Part shown: in pieces, positions 1 through 8,743 of the stretch
Layout of the letters: each line of letters starts with the position of its first letter
Numbering within the stretch: position 1 is the first letter of the stretch
Origin: Prostheceraeus crozeri
Taxonomy: Eukaryota; Platyhelminthes; Polycladida; Euryleptidae
Assembly (NCBI GenBank): GCA_907163375.1
Contig: CAJQUW010015599.1
Location: forward strand, 186,001 to 250,000
Direction of reading: 5' to 3'
Length of the DNA: 64,000 bases
Program-made: the position numbers and the translations under genes
Notes under the pieces: model-generated
The model's database searches: none
Seen by the model: the letters and a program-made list of their open reading frames with translations, nothing else
Told to the model about the DNA's origin: nothing

Positions 1-1218
1 GATGATGGTGAAATTGGCTATATTTTTGATTTGAACTTGGAATATCCTGCAAACATACATGATGACACTGCCGATTTCCCATTAGCGCCAGAGATGCAGA
101 CCGTAGAGCAGAATATGTTCTCAACTTATATGAAGGATCTACATAGGAAAATAAGACCAGACACTAAATTCAGTTCAACTAAAAAACTCTTGCTTCATCA
201 ATTCAATAGGGAAAATTATGTTGTTCACTATTCAATATTAAAATTTTATTCATCCATGGGTATGAAAATCACAGAAATTCACAGCAGTATAAAGTTCACA
301 CAAAAACCATGGTTGAGAACGTACATTGATATGAATTCACAAAAGAGACCTCAATCAAGTGCCAACTTTGAAAAGTCATTTAATAAGTTGAAAAGTAATT
401 TTTTATATGGTAAAACAATGGAAAATCTAAGACGAAGGAGAAAATTCAAATTAGTAAACAGCGTGGAACAATGTCGCAAATTATCAAATCATCCTCTCTA
501 TGTACAGCATAAGATATTTGATGAAGATCTAGTTGGTATGGAAATGTATAGACCTTCGATAATGTTGAATAAATTGATTTATGTTGGTCAGGCAGTACTT
601 GACTATACCAAATTGGAAATGTACCAGTTGTACTACAATGATTTGAAAAAATGTCCACTGATAAATAGAACGCGGCTTTGTGGAGATGATGCCGATAGTT
701 TTTTCCTATGTTTGTACACCTCACCATCTGTCCGCCTGGAGGATGTACTGCTATATTTTGGTGAAAAATTTGACTCTTCAAACTATGACAGTCATCACCG
801 ACTATACTCAACTACAAACAGAGCCAGATTAGGTTGTTTTAAGGATGAGTGTGCGGGAAAATTGCTTGAGGAAATGATCTTGCTAAAACCAAAAAATTTG
901 TATTTAATGAAATATTTAGATTCAACTTGTGATAGCATCAAGCGGGCAAAAGGAGTGAAGAGAGCTGCAGTTAAAAAATTACATCATAATGATTATAGGA
1001 CTGTGTACTACAGTGAGAAAGATACAAATGAGGAAATGACAATTATAAATACTAAAAATCACGTAGTCACTACAAAATCATTTAGAAAGCGAGGACTTTC
1101 ACTTTGGGAGGATAAACGCTGTTGGTTAAATAAAAATCTATCTCTACCATATGGACACTATAGTTTAGGACTTAACCCCACCTTCAAAGAGAAGGAGATG
1201 CCTTCCTGCTACAGGTGA
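1..1218 (+). CDS. Polinton DNA polymerase B, C-terminal part (element A)
   Basis: C-terminal part of a family B, protein-primed DNA polymerase of the Polinton/Maverick type, which copies the linear element from a terminal protein. The frame is open from base 1, so the true start and the exonuclease domain lie left of the window. Near the start is the family-typical stretch DLNLEYP...LAPE. Motif B is visible as NKLKSNFLYGKTMEN (about 361-430), and the motif C acidic pair as DADSFFL (about 694-720), where most relatives have DTDS. The end matches the usual Polinton polB tail (TTKSFRKRGLSLW). Some 390 codons are intact, unlike most neighbours. It is the outermost + strand gene seen here, followed by a second + strand block and then by a long - strand capsid gene block. 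Family assignment is secure; activity cannot be judged without the N-terminal half. Confidence 0.88.
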   Translation, partial: DDGEIGYIFDLNLEYPANIHDDTADFPLAPEMQTVEQNMFSTYMKDLHRKIRPDTKFSSTKKLLLHQFNRENYVVHYSILKFYSSMGMKITEIHSSIKFTQKPWLRTYIDMNSQKRPQSSANFEKSFNKLKSNFLYGKTMENLRRRRKFKLVNSVEQCRKLSNHPLYVQHKIFDEDLVGMEMYRPSIMLNKLIYVGQAVLDYTKLEMYQLYYNDLKKCPLINRTRLCGDDADSFFLCLYTSPSVRLEDVLLYFGEKFDSSNYDSHHRLYSTTNRARLGCFKDECAGKLLEEMILLKPKNLYLMKYLDSTCDSIKRAKGVKRAAVKKLHHNDYRTVYYSEKDTNEEMTIINTKNHVVTTKSFRKRGLSLWEDKRCWLNKNLSLPYGHYSLGLNPTFKEKEMPSCYR

Positions 1219-1409
1219 CGTAGAAGTTTAAGAAATTTAACAAAGCAAACTGACCAATCACTGCATTCCTGCGTAGTTGTGCTTACTAATATATAGGTAG
1301 ATTAATTATAAAATGAAATTTCTACATTTTCCCGATGAGTAGAAATAATTACTAAAACATAGGTAGTCCTACTATGAATTGAAGACGTAGCACTCAACAT
1401 CATTTCGAT

Positions 1410-2090
1410 ATGTTGAGATGTAAAATAGCAAGCTTTATGCAAACAAATAAATTTAGGTTTATATTTGAAAACATGCCTCATTACATTAGAACATGGAAAT
1501 TAAATGCTTCACAAAGCATTCACATAACAAATTCTAAGAAAGTAGTCTTTCGTCACTTAATAACAAGTGGTGGAAAACATCGTGGCGTTTGCATTAGCCT
1601 TGACGCATTATCTTCACTGAAAGACTTCGCTGATCTGATTGACAACCATAAGACACGGATGAAGATTCCGCTCGATCATAAGGTATGGATAAAGTGTGAC
1701 TCTACCGTCAAGCTATACGTCTGTTCACCAAAGAGAGAAGATATTGACTATCGATTTTTCCGTTTCAGTGACGTCACATGGAGAAACTTTACAAAAGAGA
1801 CACTACCACATATGATTTCATTCATTAAGGATGGAGGACATCAAGGGGATGGAAGTCGTGAATCGCATGTTAACTACAAAAGTAAACTCAAAACTCAATC
1901 TTCAAGAAATCGAGCGGAACATTCCCAATCGAAAGCAATGGTTATTAATAAAACACAAGATGAAGCCGACAACGAATCTACATCTGGGAAGACCCTCAAT
2001 GTTAACATGGAGGATACAGAGGAAGGACAAATATGTGACTATCCTATTATTTCCAAATGGAACAATCCAATGTGTTGGTGGCTTCACTGA
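1410..2090 (+). CDS. Hypothetical protein, possible PC4-like N-terminal domain (element A)
   Basis: Not firmly recognised. The first ~140 codons look like a compact domain: a beta-rich stretch (IHITNSKKVVFRHLITSGG) followed by KHRGVCISLDALSSLKDF and a helix. That arrangement resembles the PC4/p15 single-stranded-DNA-binding coactivator fold, where a beta sheet is followed by a GKKGISL-like turn and a helix. This is a weak, by-eye resemblance. From about codon 140 the ORF becomes low complexity (R/S/K/N/E) and overlaps by 260 bases a better-supported TBP-like reading frame, so its true end may be near 1835 with a frame change into that frame. It follows polB by 190 bases on the same strand. 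If both resemblances hold, this block would be a small transcription module of the element. Alternatively it is one fused gene with two frame breaks. Confidence 0.45.
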   Translation: MLRCKIASFMQTNKFRFIFENMPHYIRTWKLNASQSIHITNSKKVVFRHLITSGGKHRGVCISLDALSSLKDFADLIDNHKTRMKIPLDHKVWIKCDSTVKLYVCSPKREDIDYRFFRFSDVTWRNFTKETLPHMISFIKDGGHQGDGSRESHVNYKSKLKTQSSRNRAEHSQSKAMVINKTQDEADNESTSGKTLNVNMEDTEEGQICDYPIISKWNNPMCWWLH

Positions 2091-2401
2091 TGGTGATCTA
2101 CCATATCTACATTCTACACTGGAAAATGTACTTCGAGACTCATTATCTGAATGGAAAGTGAATGACAATGACTGTGCTATGTGAATTGAACTATCATTAT
2201 GATTTTCGTAAAGTCACATCATCAAATAATCTCACTTATGAAGTGGAACTATTTCCAGCAACACAGATGACTTACTGGCACCCATATCATGTTCATGTGT
2301 TCCATAATGGAAAGGTTGTGATAACCGGCATCAAAGACCTAAATGATGTTCCTCCCATCCTATGTGATTTGAGAAAAATATTTGTGAAATCTACATTGTA
2401 G
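1831..2401 (+). pseudogene. TATA-binding-protein-like protein, frame-broken (element A)
   Basis: Two ORFs (1831-2184 and 2162-2401, different frames) together look like the two direct repeats of the TBP core. Repeat 1 has VNSKLNLQEIERNIPN, matching the position of the TBP start (VN..KLDL..IA...RN), then LFPNGTIQCVGG, matching the TBP (I/L)F.SGK(M/V)..TG strand-turn. Repeat 2 has YEVELFPA, matching the very conserved YEPELFP of TBP repeat 2, then HVFHNGKVVITGIKD, matching FVSGKVVLTGAK. The two NG turns are 250 bases (about 83 residues) apart, near the usual TBP repeat spacing of about 90. The frame change falls between 2162 and 2184. TBP binds TATA DNA and nucleates transcription; an element-coded version could direct transcription of element genes, several of which have clear TATA boxes. 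Family call is by eye; a profile search would settle it. Confidence 0.62.
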
Positions 2402-2520
2402 ATATGTAAATAACTAGAAAAGAACTGTACATTTGTGAATACCCAACGTGTGAACAACGTGTTTTGCTTTCCCTCTAAACCCAACGATCTGGAGCATAAA
2501 CACAAGGACATTTAGATATA

Positions 2521-2534
2521 AATAAAGCTTTATT
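2521..2534. terminator. Palindromic bidirectional poly(A) signal
   Basis: AATAAAGCTTTATT is a perfect 14-base palindrome that puts an AATAAA signal on both strands between two convergent genes: the + strand TBP-like block (ends 2401) and the - strand protease. The - strand signal overlaps the protease stop codon (2533-2535). One short sequence thus serves the 3' ends of both transcripts. Confidence 0.65.
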
Positions 2535-2994
2535 ACAAAACAGATTCAATATACTTTGTAAGAATTAGATCAATTTTATAGCAGTCTTTCGAAAAAAGTT
2601 GTAAAACACTTTTACAGTTATTTTTCAATGGTCTCTCGTTGATGAAATAGAGCACATAACCACCACACATGAGAGATACATTGCTTTGGAGTGGAAACGA
2701 TGTGACTTTCTTAATTGTCCAGGAGAACCTATTCATCCATAGTGCAATGTCATGCAAGCGAGGTAGATTAAGAGAGTCAAAATATTCGGCCACTTTATAG
2801 CGATTGATGTATACTGCAACCCAATGTTTACCAGGAAGATTGTTGCTATCCGTATTGATGATAAGCGAACAAGGATCGAAAGGAATTGAATTAGGTAAAT
2901 TATCTCTAGAAAAGACATCAAAAAATATTGTCTTGGAGTAGGGATGAGCATTCCCCATTTTCCTCAAGATTTCGGTGTTGCTTAGGTTACTCAT
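2533..2994 (-). CDS. Adenovirus-type cysteine protease (element A)
   Basis: Adenain-like (peptidase C5 type) maturation protease of Polintons, 153 codons, a usual length. The catalytic triad is visible: His in GKHWVAVYI (about residue 57), Asp in AEYFDSLNLP (about 73), and Cys in SLMCGGYVLYF (about 110). In adenoviruses and by analogy here it trims capsid and core precursors inside the assembling particle. The ATG is chosen because it overlaps the stop codon of the upstream capsid gene (ATGA at 2991-2994), which suggests the two are read from the same transcript. The 3' end shares the palindromic poly(A) signal. The ORF is intact although the capsid gene beside it is broken. Confidence 0.85.
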   Translation of the reverse strand: MSNLSNTEILRKMGNAHPYSKTIFFDVFSRDNLPNSIPFDPCSLIINTDSNNLPGKHWVAVYINRYKVAEYFDSLNLPRLHDIALWMNRFSWTIKKVTSFPLQSNVSLMCGGYVLYFINERPLKNNCKSVLQLFSKDCYKIDLILTKYIESVL

Positions 2995-4266
2995 CTCTGA
3001 TAGCTGACAGTTACGTTTCGCATTCTCGTTATTTGAACTTTGCTATCATAGATAGCATAAATGAGGCAAGTAATTGTTTTCTTCAAAGGTGACTCAAATG
3101 ATACCTCTAGTCGTAGATTACCAGGCTTTGTAACTCCTACGCTTTCACCACCTAGATCTGCATCTGCTGTGAGGTTGTACATAATGAAGAAGTTGCCATT
3201 CTTGTACATATCCATTGTAATTCCATTTGAATCATCTGTGTTAAACATGCTCAGTGCAGTGAAAGTAGAATCATATTCACGTGCAAATTTGCCCTCTTTA
3301 AAATTAGGCTCATAAGCTCTGCAAGCAACAAATATTCCATCCTGATAAAGTGCTAGTTTACTAACGTTAAAGTGTTGGAAATTAAATGGATTCTTTTCAG
3401 AAGCACCAATAAATGACTCATTTTCCACAAATGTGATATACACCGCCTTCGGCATCGCAATGGGAAAAAGATTTGGTTAGGCATGAGAGGATGATCCCGC
3501 ACCAATTGTGAAGTTTGTTAACACACTGTGATTAACTGGATATATTGCATTGCTTTTCCTGTCGCATGCTCGTTGATGACTGACGGGTTCATTGTTACTC
3601 TCCTTACAATGAGCACGGCGCTGCTTATGTTGATTTGATAGTTTGTAGCTCCAAAAGCCATTAACGCGAACTCAGGATTTCCACGAATAAATTTTATTTG
3701 CATTTTAACCTGTGATAGTAGATATCTAGATTGACAAAGGAAATCAAGATAGACAGGTCCTTTCAAATATAATTCCTTTGAATCTGCTGTCAATTCCATT
3801 CGTTTTTTAAACCTCTATTTGAAACCTCATCAAATTTCCCTTACTGATCATTATACCAGCCGGCAACTTGCAAGTGTGACTGTTTAGCTTCCTTCTGAAA
3901 TTGCGTCATTGTATTTATGTATGCTCCATAGGGATATGCTCGATCCCCTCCTTCAATCTGTTTGTCATTCAATATTAAATACACATCTGAGAATAGACTG
4001 GCAAAAGGAAGATTTGTCAATCCCACTTTATCCTTGGTTGAATCAATATTGGTACCATCAGTCTTCTTAATTTGTATACACAATTCTAAATCAATGGATT
4101 GACAGTCAATATAATCTTGAGGACTAGCAGGTATATCAAACTGAACAGGCTGTTGGTTACCATCGATATTTGTTGTGGGGACTATGTCTACAATAGTTGA
4201 GGTAATAATGTCAGTTTGATGAGGCGGTGAATCAAAGAAACACAAAGCCGAATTGATACTCAGCAT
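2991..4266 (-). pseudogene. Polinton major capsid protein, broken (element A)
   Basis: Double jelly-roll major capsid protein of the Polinton/adintovirus group (often annotated in invertebrates as F54H12.2-like). Three ORF pieces in order: 4266-3841 (N-terminal; FDIPASPQDYIDCQSIDLEL, and SVYL-type strand LFSDVYLILNDKQIE), 3799-3518 (ELYLKGPVYLDFLCQSRYLL and QMKFIRGNPEFALM, highly typical of the family) and 3455-2991 (PKAVYITFVENESFIGASEKNPF). A TAA at 3841-3843 ends the first piece, a frame change lies just after it, and another stop plus frame change separates pieces two and three. Total span (about 425 codons) is close to a normal capsid protein, so this is a full-length gene that decayed in place. 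It is followed with a 4-base overlap by the protease. Confidence 0.85.
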
Positions 4267-4276
4267 GGTATTAGCT

Positions 4277-4858
4277 TTACAAATATGTTGTCTTCCTTCG
4301 TTTTGACTTGTTTCCAGTCGCTGTGGAATTTCGTTTGCGCTTTCTTGCTTTCACACGACGTCTTGATTTAGAACGTGCTGCTCTGGTGGGCTTTTTACTT
4401 TTCCTACGCCTTTGCTTAGTAACTCGGCCTGATCCAACTTGTCTTGACTTCCTACGTTTCTTCCGAACTGTGCGCCTCGTCTTTGTTAAATCATCTAATG
4501 CGTCTATGGCAGATTGCTGTGCACGGAATTTCATGGATTCACCGATATCCTCCCCTTGAAGTGCATCAGCTACAACATTTGCACCAAAGTCTAAAGCTCT
4601 GTTTCCAACCCGCTTCTTATGTGGGTCATAAGAAAAGTGATATTCATCTGCATCAAGGTAATCTACACCTAACTCATTTAACTTTGCGCACAATTCAGAT
4701 GGCATTTTCAAGCTTTCAATGTTCAAATTAACTCTTTTTACCAGTTCACTAGAAGTAGTCAATTCATCACCCACAATGTCTTCGCTGTATACGTGGATAT
4801 CCCATGAAGCGTTTGTTGATGCTTTGAGTTTAGAAGAGAATAATTGAACCTTATATGT
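4277..4858 (-). CDS. Basic core-like protein with Arg/Lys-rich tail (element A)
   Basis: A protein whose N-terminal two thirds are mixed acidic/helical (e.g. MPSELCAKLNELGVDYLDAD) and whose C-terminal ~75 residues are extremely basic, with runs such as RTVRKKRRKSRQVGSG and KARKRKRNSTATGNKSKRRK. Such tails bind DNA and act as nuclear signals; the position between penton and capsid genes fits a DNA-packing core protein like those of adenoviruses, but no family is proven. The frame is open back to about 4858 with no ATG in that stretch; the first codon in the commonly called ORF (4774) is GTG. An ATG at 4863-4861, directly after the penton stop, is out of frame by one base, so a one-base indel at the start is likely. 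SGRV-like Gly sites in the tail could be protease sites. Confidence 0.6.
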   Translation of the reverse strand, partial: TYKVQLFSSKLKASTNASWDIHVYSEDIVGDELTTSSELVKRVNLNIESLKMPSELCAKLNELGVDYLDADEYHFSYDPHKKRVGNRALDFGANVVADALQGEDIGESMKFRAQQSAIDALDDLTKTRRTVRKKRRKSRQVGSGRVTKQRRRKSKKPTRAARSKSRRRVKARKRKRNSTATGNKSKRRKTTYL

Positions 4859-4863
4859 ATCAT

Positions 4864-5829
4864 TTAATTATTTAATTCTGTCAGCAAAGGTGCGCTTTCA
4901 AGGCCTTTAAACATCCCAAACATTTCAGATCCGAATTCAATAACAGCGGACTCAGACCTTTTCAATGGTGTCTTTTTAGTAAAAACAAGAAATTCTACCT
5001 CCGTTTCAACAGTAAATAAAGTTACTTTCTCTTTCTTATATTCACACGTCATCAAAGTTTCTGGCACTGATCCTTGAATCTTTCTTGCAACGTCTTCAAC
5101 ACTTCTAATAACTTCAAATTGATTCTTTACGCGGATGCTCCTTTTTTGTAATGCATACAACGGCACGATTCTACATCGAAAATCAGTGACTTTCCTCTCC
5201 GAATTCCACCCACGTCCATTGTACCAATACCTTGATGAGAACGTTGTTCTGGAATACCCTAAAGTATGACTCAAATCCTTACCCAATACAAGAAGTACAT
5301 GCTTCCCTTCCTTCAACAATTTTGTTGACCCCTTTATGACTGGTCTGTAGAATTTATTCAAAGTCAGCTTAAAGAGATCATTTATTCGTTGAAATATTCT
5401 ACCGATTTCCTTTTCTGTGTCCTGCAAGCTCATTGTGGTAACTTTAGAATCAAAAGTAGACGTTGTAAATGACTTTTGAATTTTAATCATGTTTTGGACA
5501 GATGGATGAGATGTTGAAAAAGAATGTAAAGTTAGATGATGAAAAGCCCATGTACCATGCAGACTATTGTGAAATATACGAAAACAATCATCCTTTTCTC
5601 GCACTTCTTTATGTAATTCAAAATAGTTGTTTTTTAGCAAACTGAAATCGTTGTAATAAGTAATTTCAGTTAGAGCAACTTCATGGGGTCCATGCAGAGT
5701 AATTGGATTAGCAAATTCAACAGAGTATTGAGATGGTCTGTTGTCTGGGAATATCTTTGGGTTGCTATTGCTTGGAAGAATGATGTTGAAGTTAGTAGAC
5801 ATGTTGACCTCATGTATGTAAGAAGTCAA
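4864..5829 (-). CDS. Penton-like minor capsid protein (element A)
   Basis: Minor capsid (penton-type, single jelly-roll) protein of Polintons, 321 codons. The N-terminal signature is clear: FNIILPSNSNPKIFPDNRPS, then QYSVEFANPITLHGPHEVAL and TEITYYNDF, matching the usual pattern of F.V.LPSN....FP.N, a beta strand ending in P(I/L).L.G..EVAL.EI.Y. A second Met (5802, MSTNFNII) sits closer to that signature and may be the true start. The reading frame is intact. It ends five bases before the core-like gene region and lies downstream of the integrase, all on the - strand, consistent with a late structural block. In related viruses this protein forms the vertex capsomer. Confidence 0.78.
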   Translation of the reverse strand: MTSYIHEVNMSTNFNIILPSNSNPKIFPDNRPSQYSVEFANPITLHGPHEVALTEITYYNDFSLLKNNYFELHKEVREKDDCFRIFHNSLHGTWAFHHLTLHSFSTSHPSVQNMIKIQKSFTTSTFDSKVTTMSLQDTEKEIGRIFQRINDLFKLTLNKFYRPVIKGSTKLLKEGKHVLLVLGKDLSHTLGYSRTTFSSRYWYNGRGWNSERKVTDFRCRIVPLYALQKRSIRVKNQFEVIRSVEDVARKIQGSVPETLMTCEYKKEKVTLFTVETEVEFLVFTKKTPLKRSESAVIEFGSEMFGMFKGLESAPLLTELNN

Positions 5830-5842
5830 ATGTTATATTAGC

Positions 5843-6994
5843 TTAAAAGCTACGAGTGTCTCCCACCTCTACATTTTGCAGATCCTGGTGCGTTATCCAG
5901 CTATTGAATGAATCAGGATACCCTTTCCATTTAACTAGATATTTCCGTTGATTGCCATGACCTTTCTTTCTAATTATTTTATCAATCACATAAACCTCGT
6001 CACTTCTGTCTACGACTTGCAATTCATATGAGTAAAATTTTCCTTCAATTGGATTACCATGGTAATCTATCAATTTGTACATGATGGGTCTAAATTTTCT
6101 ATTTACTTCATCTATAAAAAACTCTTCTTCAGTCCAATTAGGTAGACAACCCTTCTCAAATGTAGACTTAACCTTCGAAATCCGAACTCTATCACCAACA
6201 TTTATTTTCTTTTCATTGGAAATATTTTCGCTTTCTTATCATACAATCGAAGCCATACATCCATTGCATTATCTGGGGTAACATCAATTGGTCGCATCTT
6301 AATAATACTATGATAGCTTTCATTGTAATTCTTAACAAATTTCTGCAATTCATCTAGGCAAACATGTGTCTTTTTTTGCAGTAAAATAGCGCCATATTTT
6401 CGTTTTCAATGTGCGATTAAACCTCTCAACCATGGCAGCTTTATAAGCACTTTTAACGCTAAACAATTCCACATTATGACTTTTGAGGAGACTTCGAACA
6501 TGAGAGTTCTCAAATTCCTTGCCTTGATCGGTCTGTATTCTTTGTGGAACACGCCCCTCATCGAAAATACTCTGAAAAGCCGCTTCAACTTCTGGTCCTC
6601 GTTTAGATTTCAGCGCACGTGCCTAAGCATAGCGAGATAAAATATCTATTACGGTCAAGATGTATTTATAGCCATCATTGTACTGTGATATCTGTTGCAT
6701 GTCAGCCAAGTCCGCTTGCCATTAACTATCTATATTGTTAGCAACATATTTTTTCGTTGGAAATCGCTTTCTCGCATTTTTGTGAAGAGTGTAAGTCGGT
6801 TGACTCCTAAACCACTTCTTGACTTTCTCTATTCCCACACCTGCTGCACGAGCTAAAACCTCCGGACGACTGAAACTTGCGGGGTGATTTAAGTCGCAAT
6901 AAATCTCCCTCAGCTTCACGGCTGTACTCATCGTCTTTGTTCTGATTTGCACGCGTATTACTTGCACAGGAACTGCTAACACAATTGATATCAA
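5843..6994 (-). pseudogene. Polinton integrase with C-terminal chromodomain, broken (element A)
   Basis: Retrovirus-type DDE integrase of Polintons that inserts the element. The N-terminal part (6994-6722) has the family pattern YCDLNHPASFSRPEVLARAA ... VKKWFRSQPTYTLHKNARKRF. The frame then meets a TAA at 6722-6724, just before the first catalytic Asp region, and another stop near 6623; readable core pieces continue to about 6400 with the conserved ERFNRTLK-type segment encoded around 6415-6440. The last ORF (6082-5843) is a chromodomain: EVYVIDKIIRKKGHGNQRKYLVKWKGYPDSFNSW. Probable start is the Met at 6931 (MSTAVKLREIY). At least two in-frame stops and frame changes mean the copy is dead. 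Chromodomains in integrases are thought to guide insertion to chromatin marks. Confidence 0.82.
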
Positions 6995-7098
6995 CCTCTA
7001 TGCCCTCTTCTCCTTCATCTTCGAGCGCAGATTTCAAACAGCAGCACAACTTTTGTAGCGAAATGATATGAGAGAAGCAAAGCTTAATTTATATTTGC

Positions 7099-7197
7099 TT
7101 AATATTTACTATAATCCTTTCTAACACGCATTGAGCGCCTAGTAGCTCTTTTTGGTTGAAGATCATCGGGATCATGCAGCTCTCGCTTGACCGCCAT
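7099..7197 (-). CDS. Small basic ORF of unknown function (element A)
   Basis: A 32-codon ORF, ATG at 7197, TAA at 7099. The product is basic (MAVKRELHDPDDLQPKRATR and a further RRSMRVRKD stretch) with no recognisable domain. It lies between the integrase and the 153-codon conserved gene on the same strand. It could be a small late protein, the start of a longer decayed gene, or chance. Confidence 0.3.
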   Translation of the reverse strand: MAVKRELHDPDDLQPKRATRRSMRVRKDYSKY

Positions 7198-7224
7198 CGT
7201 GGGTGTTTTACTTTTTGATCCATC

Positions 7225-7686
7225 TTAAAAGTGACCCTTATCCAACTCATTCACAGTCGGTCCTCCAATAATATTGTGAGGTACATTTTGATAAGATAAA
7301 ATTTTCTGAAAATATGACCACCCTTGTGGTGCACCTAGTTTTGGCCTTACATCTCTGACAGCATACTGCAGAAGGTCATCTATGTGACTTTTTCTAATAA
7401 CATCACCAGTTGTTTCATCTATTATCTCCCCTCTCTCATTGAACTTCACATGTGGATCAATGAAGTCAAATAATCGCACAGCGCGCACACGATATGGTCG
7501 AGGTGCTGACAAGGTTATAAATCGTCCCAACTTGTCAGGAATCTGTCGCCTCTCATCAATGTTTTCTGCTGCTAACTGCATTCGTCGATAGGGATCCTTA
7601 ATCTTCTGAATTTCCGTATCCTTTTGTGTTAGTTCCTTAAGTTGATTAGTAATAGGTTGATCTATATTTTTTGACTTCTTGTGCAC
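7225..7686 (-). CDS. Conserved Polinton small protein (element A)
   Basis: A 153-codon intact ORF. The C-terminal half (DDLLQYAVRDVRPKLGAPQG, then GWSYFQKILSYQNVPHNIIG) matches a small protein seen beside the packaging ATPase and integrase in many animal Polintons, with a pattern of (I/L)..LI.YA(V/L)......P.GW..F...L...NVP...I. Its function is not established; a minor capsid or scaffolding role is only a guess from the gene neighbourhood. N-terminal region is helical and charged. The family resemblance is from memory of related elements, not from a search. Confidence 0.55.
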   Translation of the reverse strand: MHKKSKNIDQPITNQLKELTQKDTEIQKIKDPYRRMQLAAENIDERRQIPDKLGRFITLSAPRPYRVRAVRLFDFIDPHVKFNERGEIIDETTGDVIRKSHIDDLLQYAVRDVRPKLGAPQGWSYFQKILSYQNVPHNIIGGPTVNELDKGHF

Positions 7687-7775
7687 TTTGTTATGTAGTC
7701 AATTGTACATACTCCTCTTGAGGAATGACTACAATCTTTGAATACGACATGTTTGAAAATAATAAGGCAACAAAG

Positions 7776-8516
7776 ATACTTTACTGTTGGTACCAAAAAG
7801 AAATGCACTCGGGAACTTCACTAAGAAAAGATAGTTTTGCCCCTGCTCACATAAAATCCAATTTTGTCACTAGTAGTATTAATAATGTTACTAAAAGATT
7901 CAACAACGAACATGAATTGAAGAAATCCCTCAATCAGTTGGACATAAAATTCAAAAACAACGGGTTCACCCACAATTTCTCTAGAAAATCTAAGTCTAGA
8001 AATAAAATAGTCTCGCAGAATACTAGTAACTTAAAATTACGTTTCATCAATGATCATACAGACAATAAAATTCGTCACTTAATAAAAAAATACGAATTAC
8101 CCGCGAAGTTGATTAGCACCCCAAACAAATCACTTTATTGTAGTTTAAAAAATAAAACCAAAAAACTAAAACATGAAGATTGTGACATTTGCACTCGGCT
8201 GCCTGCCAAAAGCAAATGTACAGACCGTTTCCTAATTTATAAATTCACTTGCAAAATTTGCAATCAAATTTATGTTGGCCAAACCTGTAGACCTTTCAAA
8301 TTCCGCTTCATGGAACATAAATGTGCGATCCAGAAGCAGGACAGGTCTAGTGCTTTAGGTGAACATTCGCAGCATGGCCTGATATCTATTGATGACTATG
8401 ACTTAGACATCCTCGAAAAGTGCACTGACGCGCTAGACACGAGACTGTCAGAAGCGAGACACATAAAGATGATTTGTCCCTCACTGAATCGCAAGCATGA
8501 ACTGACCGTATTTTAA
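7776..8516 (+). pseudogene. Penelope-like reverse transcriptase tail + GIY-YIG endonuclease
   Basis: The frame opens in element A DNA (ATG at 7725) but the retroelement part begins after the left duplication. YCWYQKEMHSGTSL and the following region correspond to the end of the palm and the thumb of Penelope-like reverse transcriptase. The C-terminal ~100 residues are the linker Cys cluster (EDCDICTRLPAKSKCTD) and a GIY-YIG nuclease: YKFTCKICNQIYVGQTCRPF, then FRFMEHKCAI with the conserved Arg and later a Glu (LSEARHIKM). Truncated at the 5' end: no catalytic RT motifs. The GIY-YIG portion itself has no stop. Such nucleases nick the target to prime reverse transcription. Confidence 0.75.
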
Positions 8517-8578
8517 ATCCAACTCACCATCACCTATTTTAAGACGAGTTTGACTGTCAGTTTGTCCTCTTCACGATC

Positions 8579-8618
8579 GTCCCTAGACAAAGCGAGAATT
8601 CGCGAAACGCGTCGGGAC
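8579..8618 (+). ncRNA. Degenerate hammerhead-ribozyme-like motif of the Penelope-like element
   Basis: Downstream of the RT/GIY-YIG frame the sequence can fold as a short-stem-III hammerhead: stem I GTCCC (8579-8583) with GGGAC (8614-8618); stem II GCGA (8592-8595), loop GAAT, TCGC (8600-8603); then GAAAC (8604-8608) and a GCGTC cleavage end (8609-8613). Hammerheads of this compact kind are known in Penelope-like elements. The strand that should read CUGAUGA instead reads CUAGACAA, so the catalytic core is mutated and probably inactive. Confidence 0.45.
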
Positions 8619-8743
8619 CTTGTAAATTTTCTTTTACTTATAATTACAATTATCACGCCGAAAAGCAAGGAGACTTTTTCATCATCAGCCTTCTGGTCTG
8701 ATCAACAGAATGAACATAAGGCAACAAAGTATATTGCTCAAAA

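Larger units (their letters stand above)
7762..8729 (+). mobile_element. 5'-truncated Penelope-like element with 14-bp target duplication
   Basis: The 14-base word ATAAGGCAACAAAG occurs at 7762-7775 and 8716-8729, exactly flanking about 940 bases that encode a Penelope-like reverse transcriptase tail with GIY-YIG endonuclease. This is the expected target site duplication of an insertion into element A just downstream (in the - direction) of the ATPase stop codon. Only the 3' part of the retroelement is present, as is usual for truncated reverse transcription. Confidence 0.75.

Noticed and set aside
4308..4731. + strand ORFs of 83 and 95 codons
   Set aside because: Shadows of the basic core-like gene on the - strand.
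6807..7049. 80-codon acidic/Cys-rich - strand ORF
   Set aside because: Overlaps the integrase N-terminus in another frame; the integrase frame has the recognisable motif. It could hold a piece of the integrase leader, but support is lacking.
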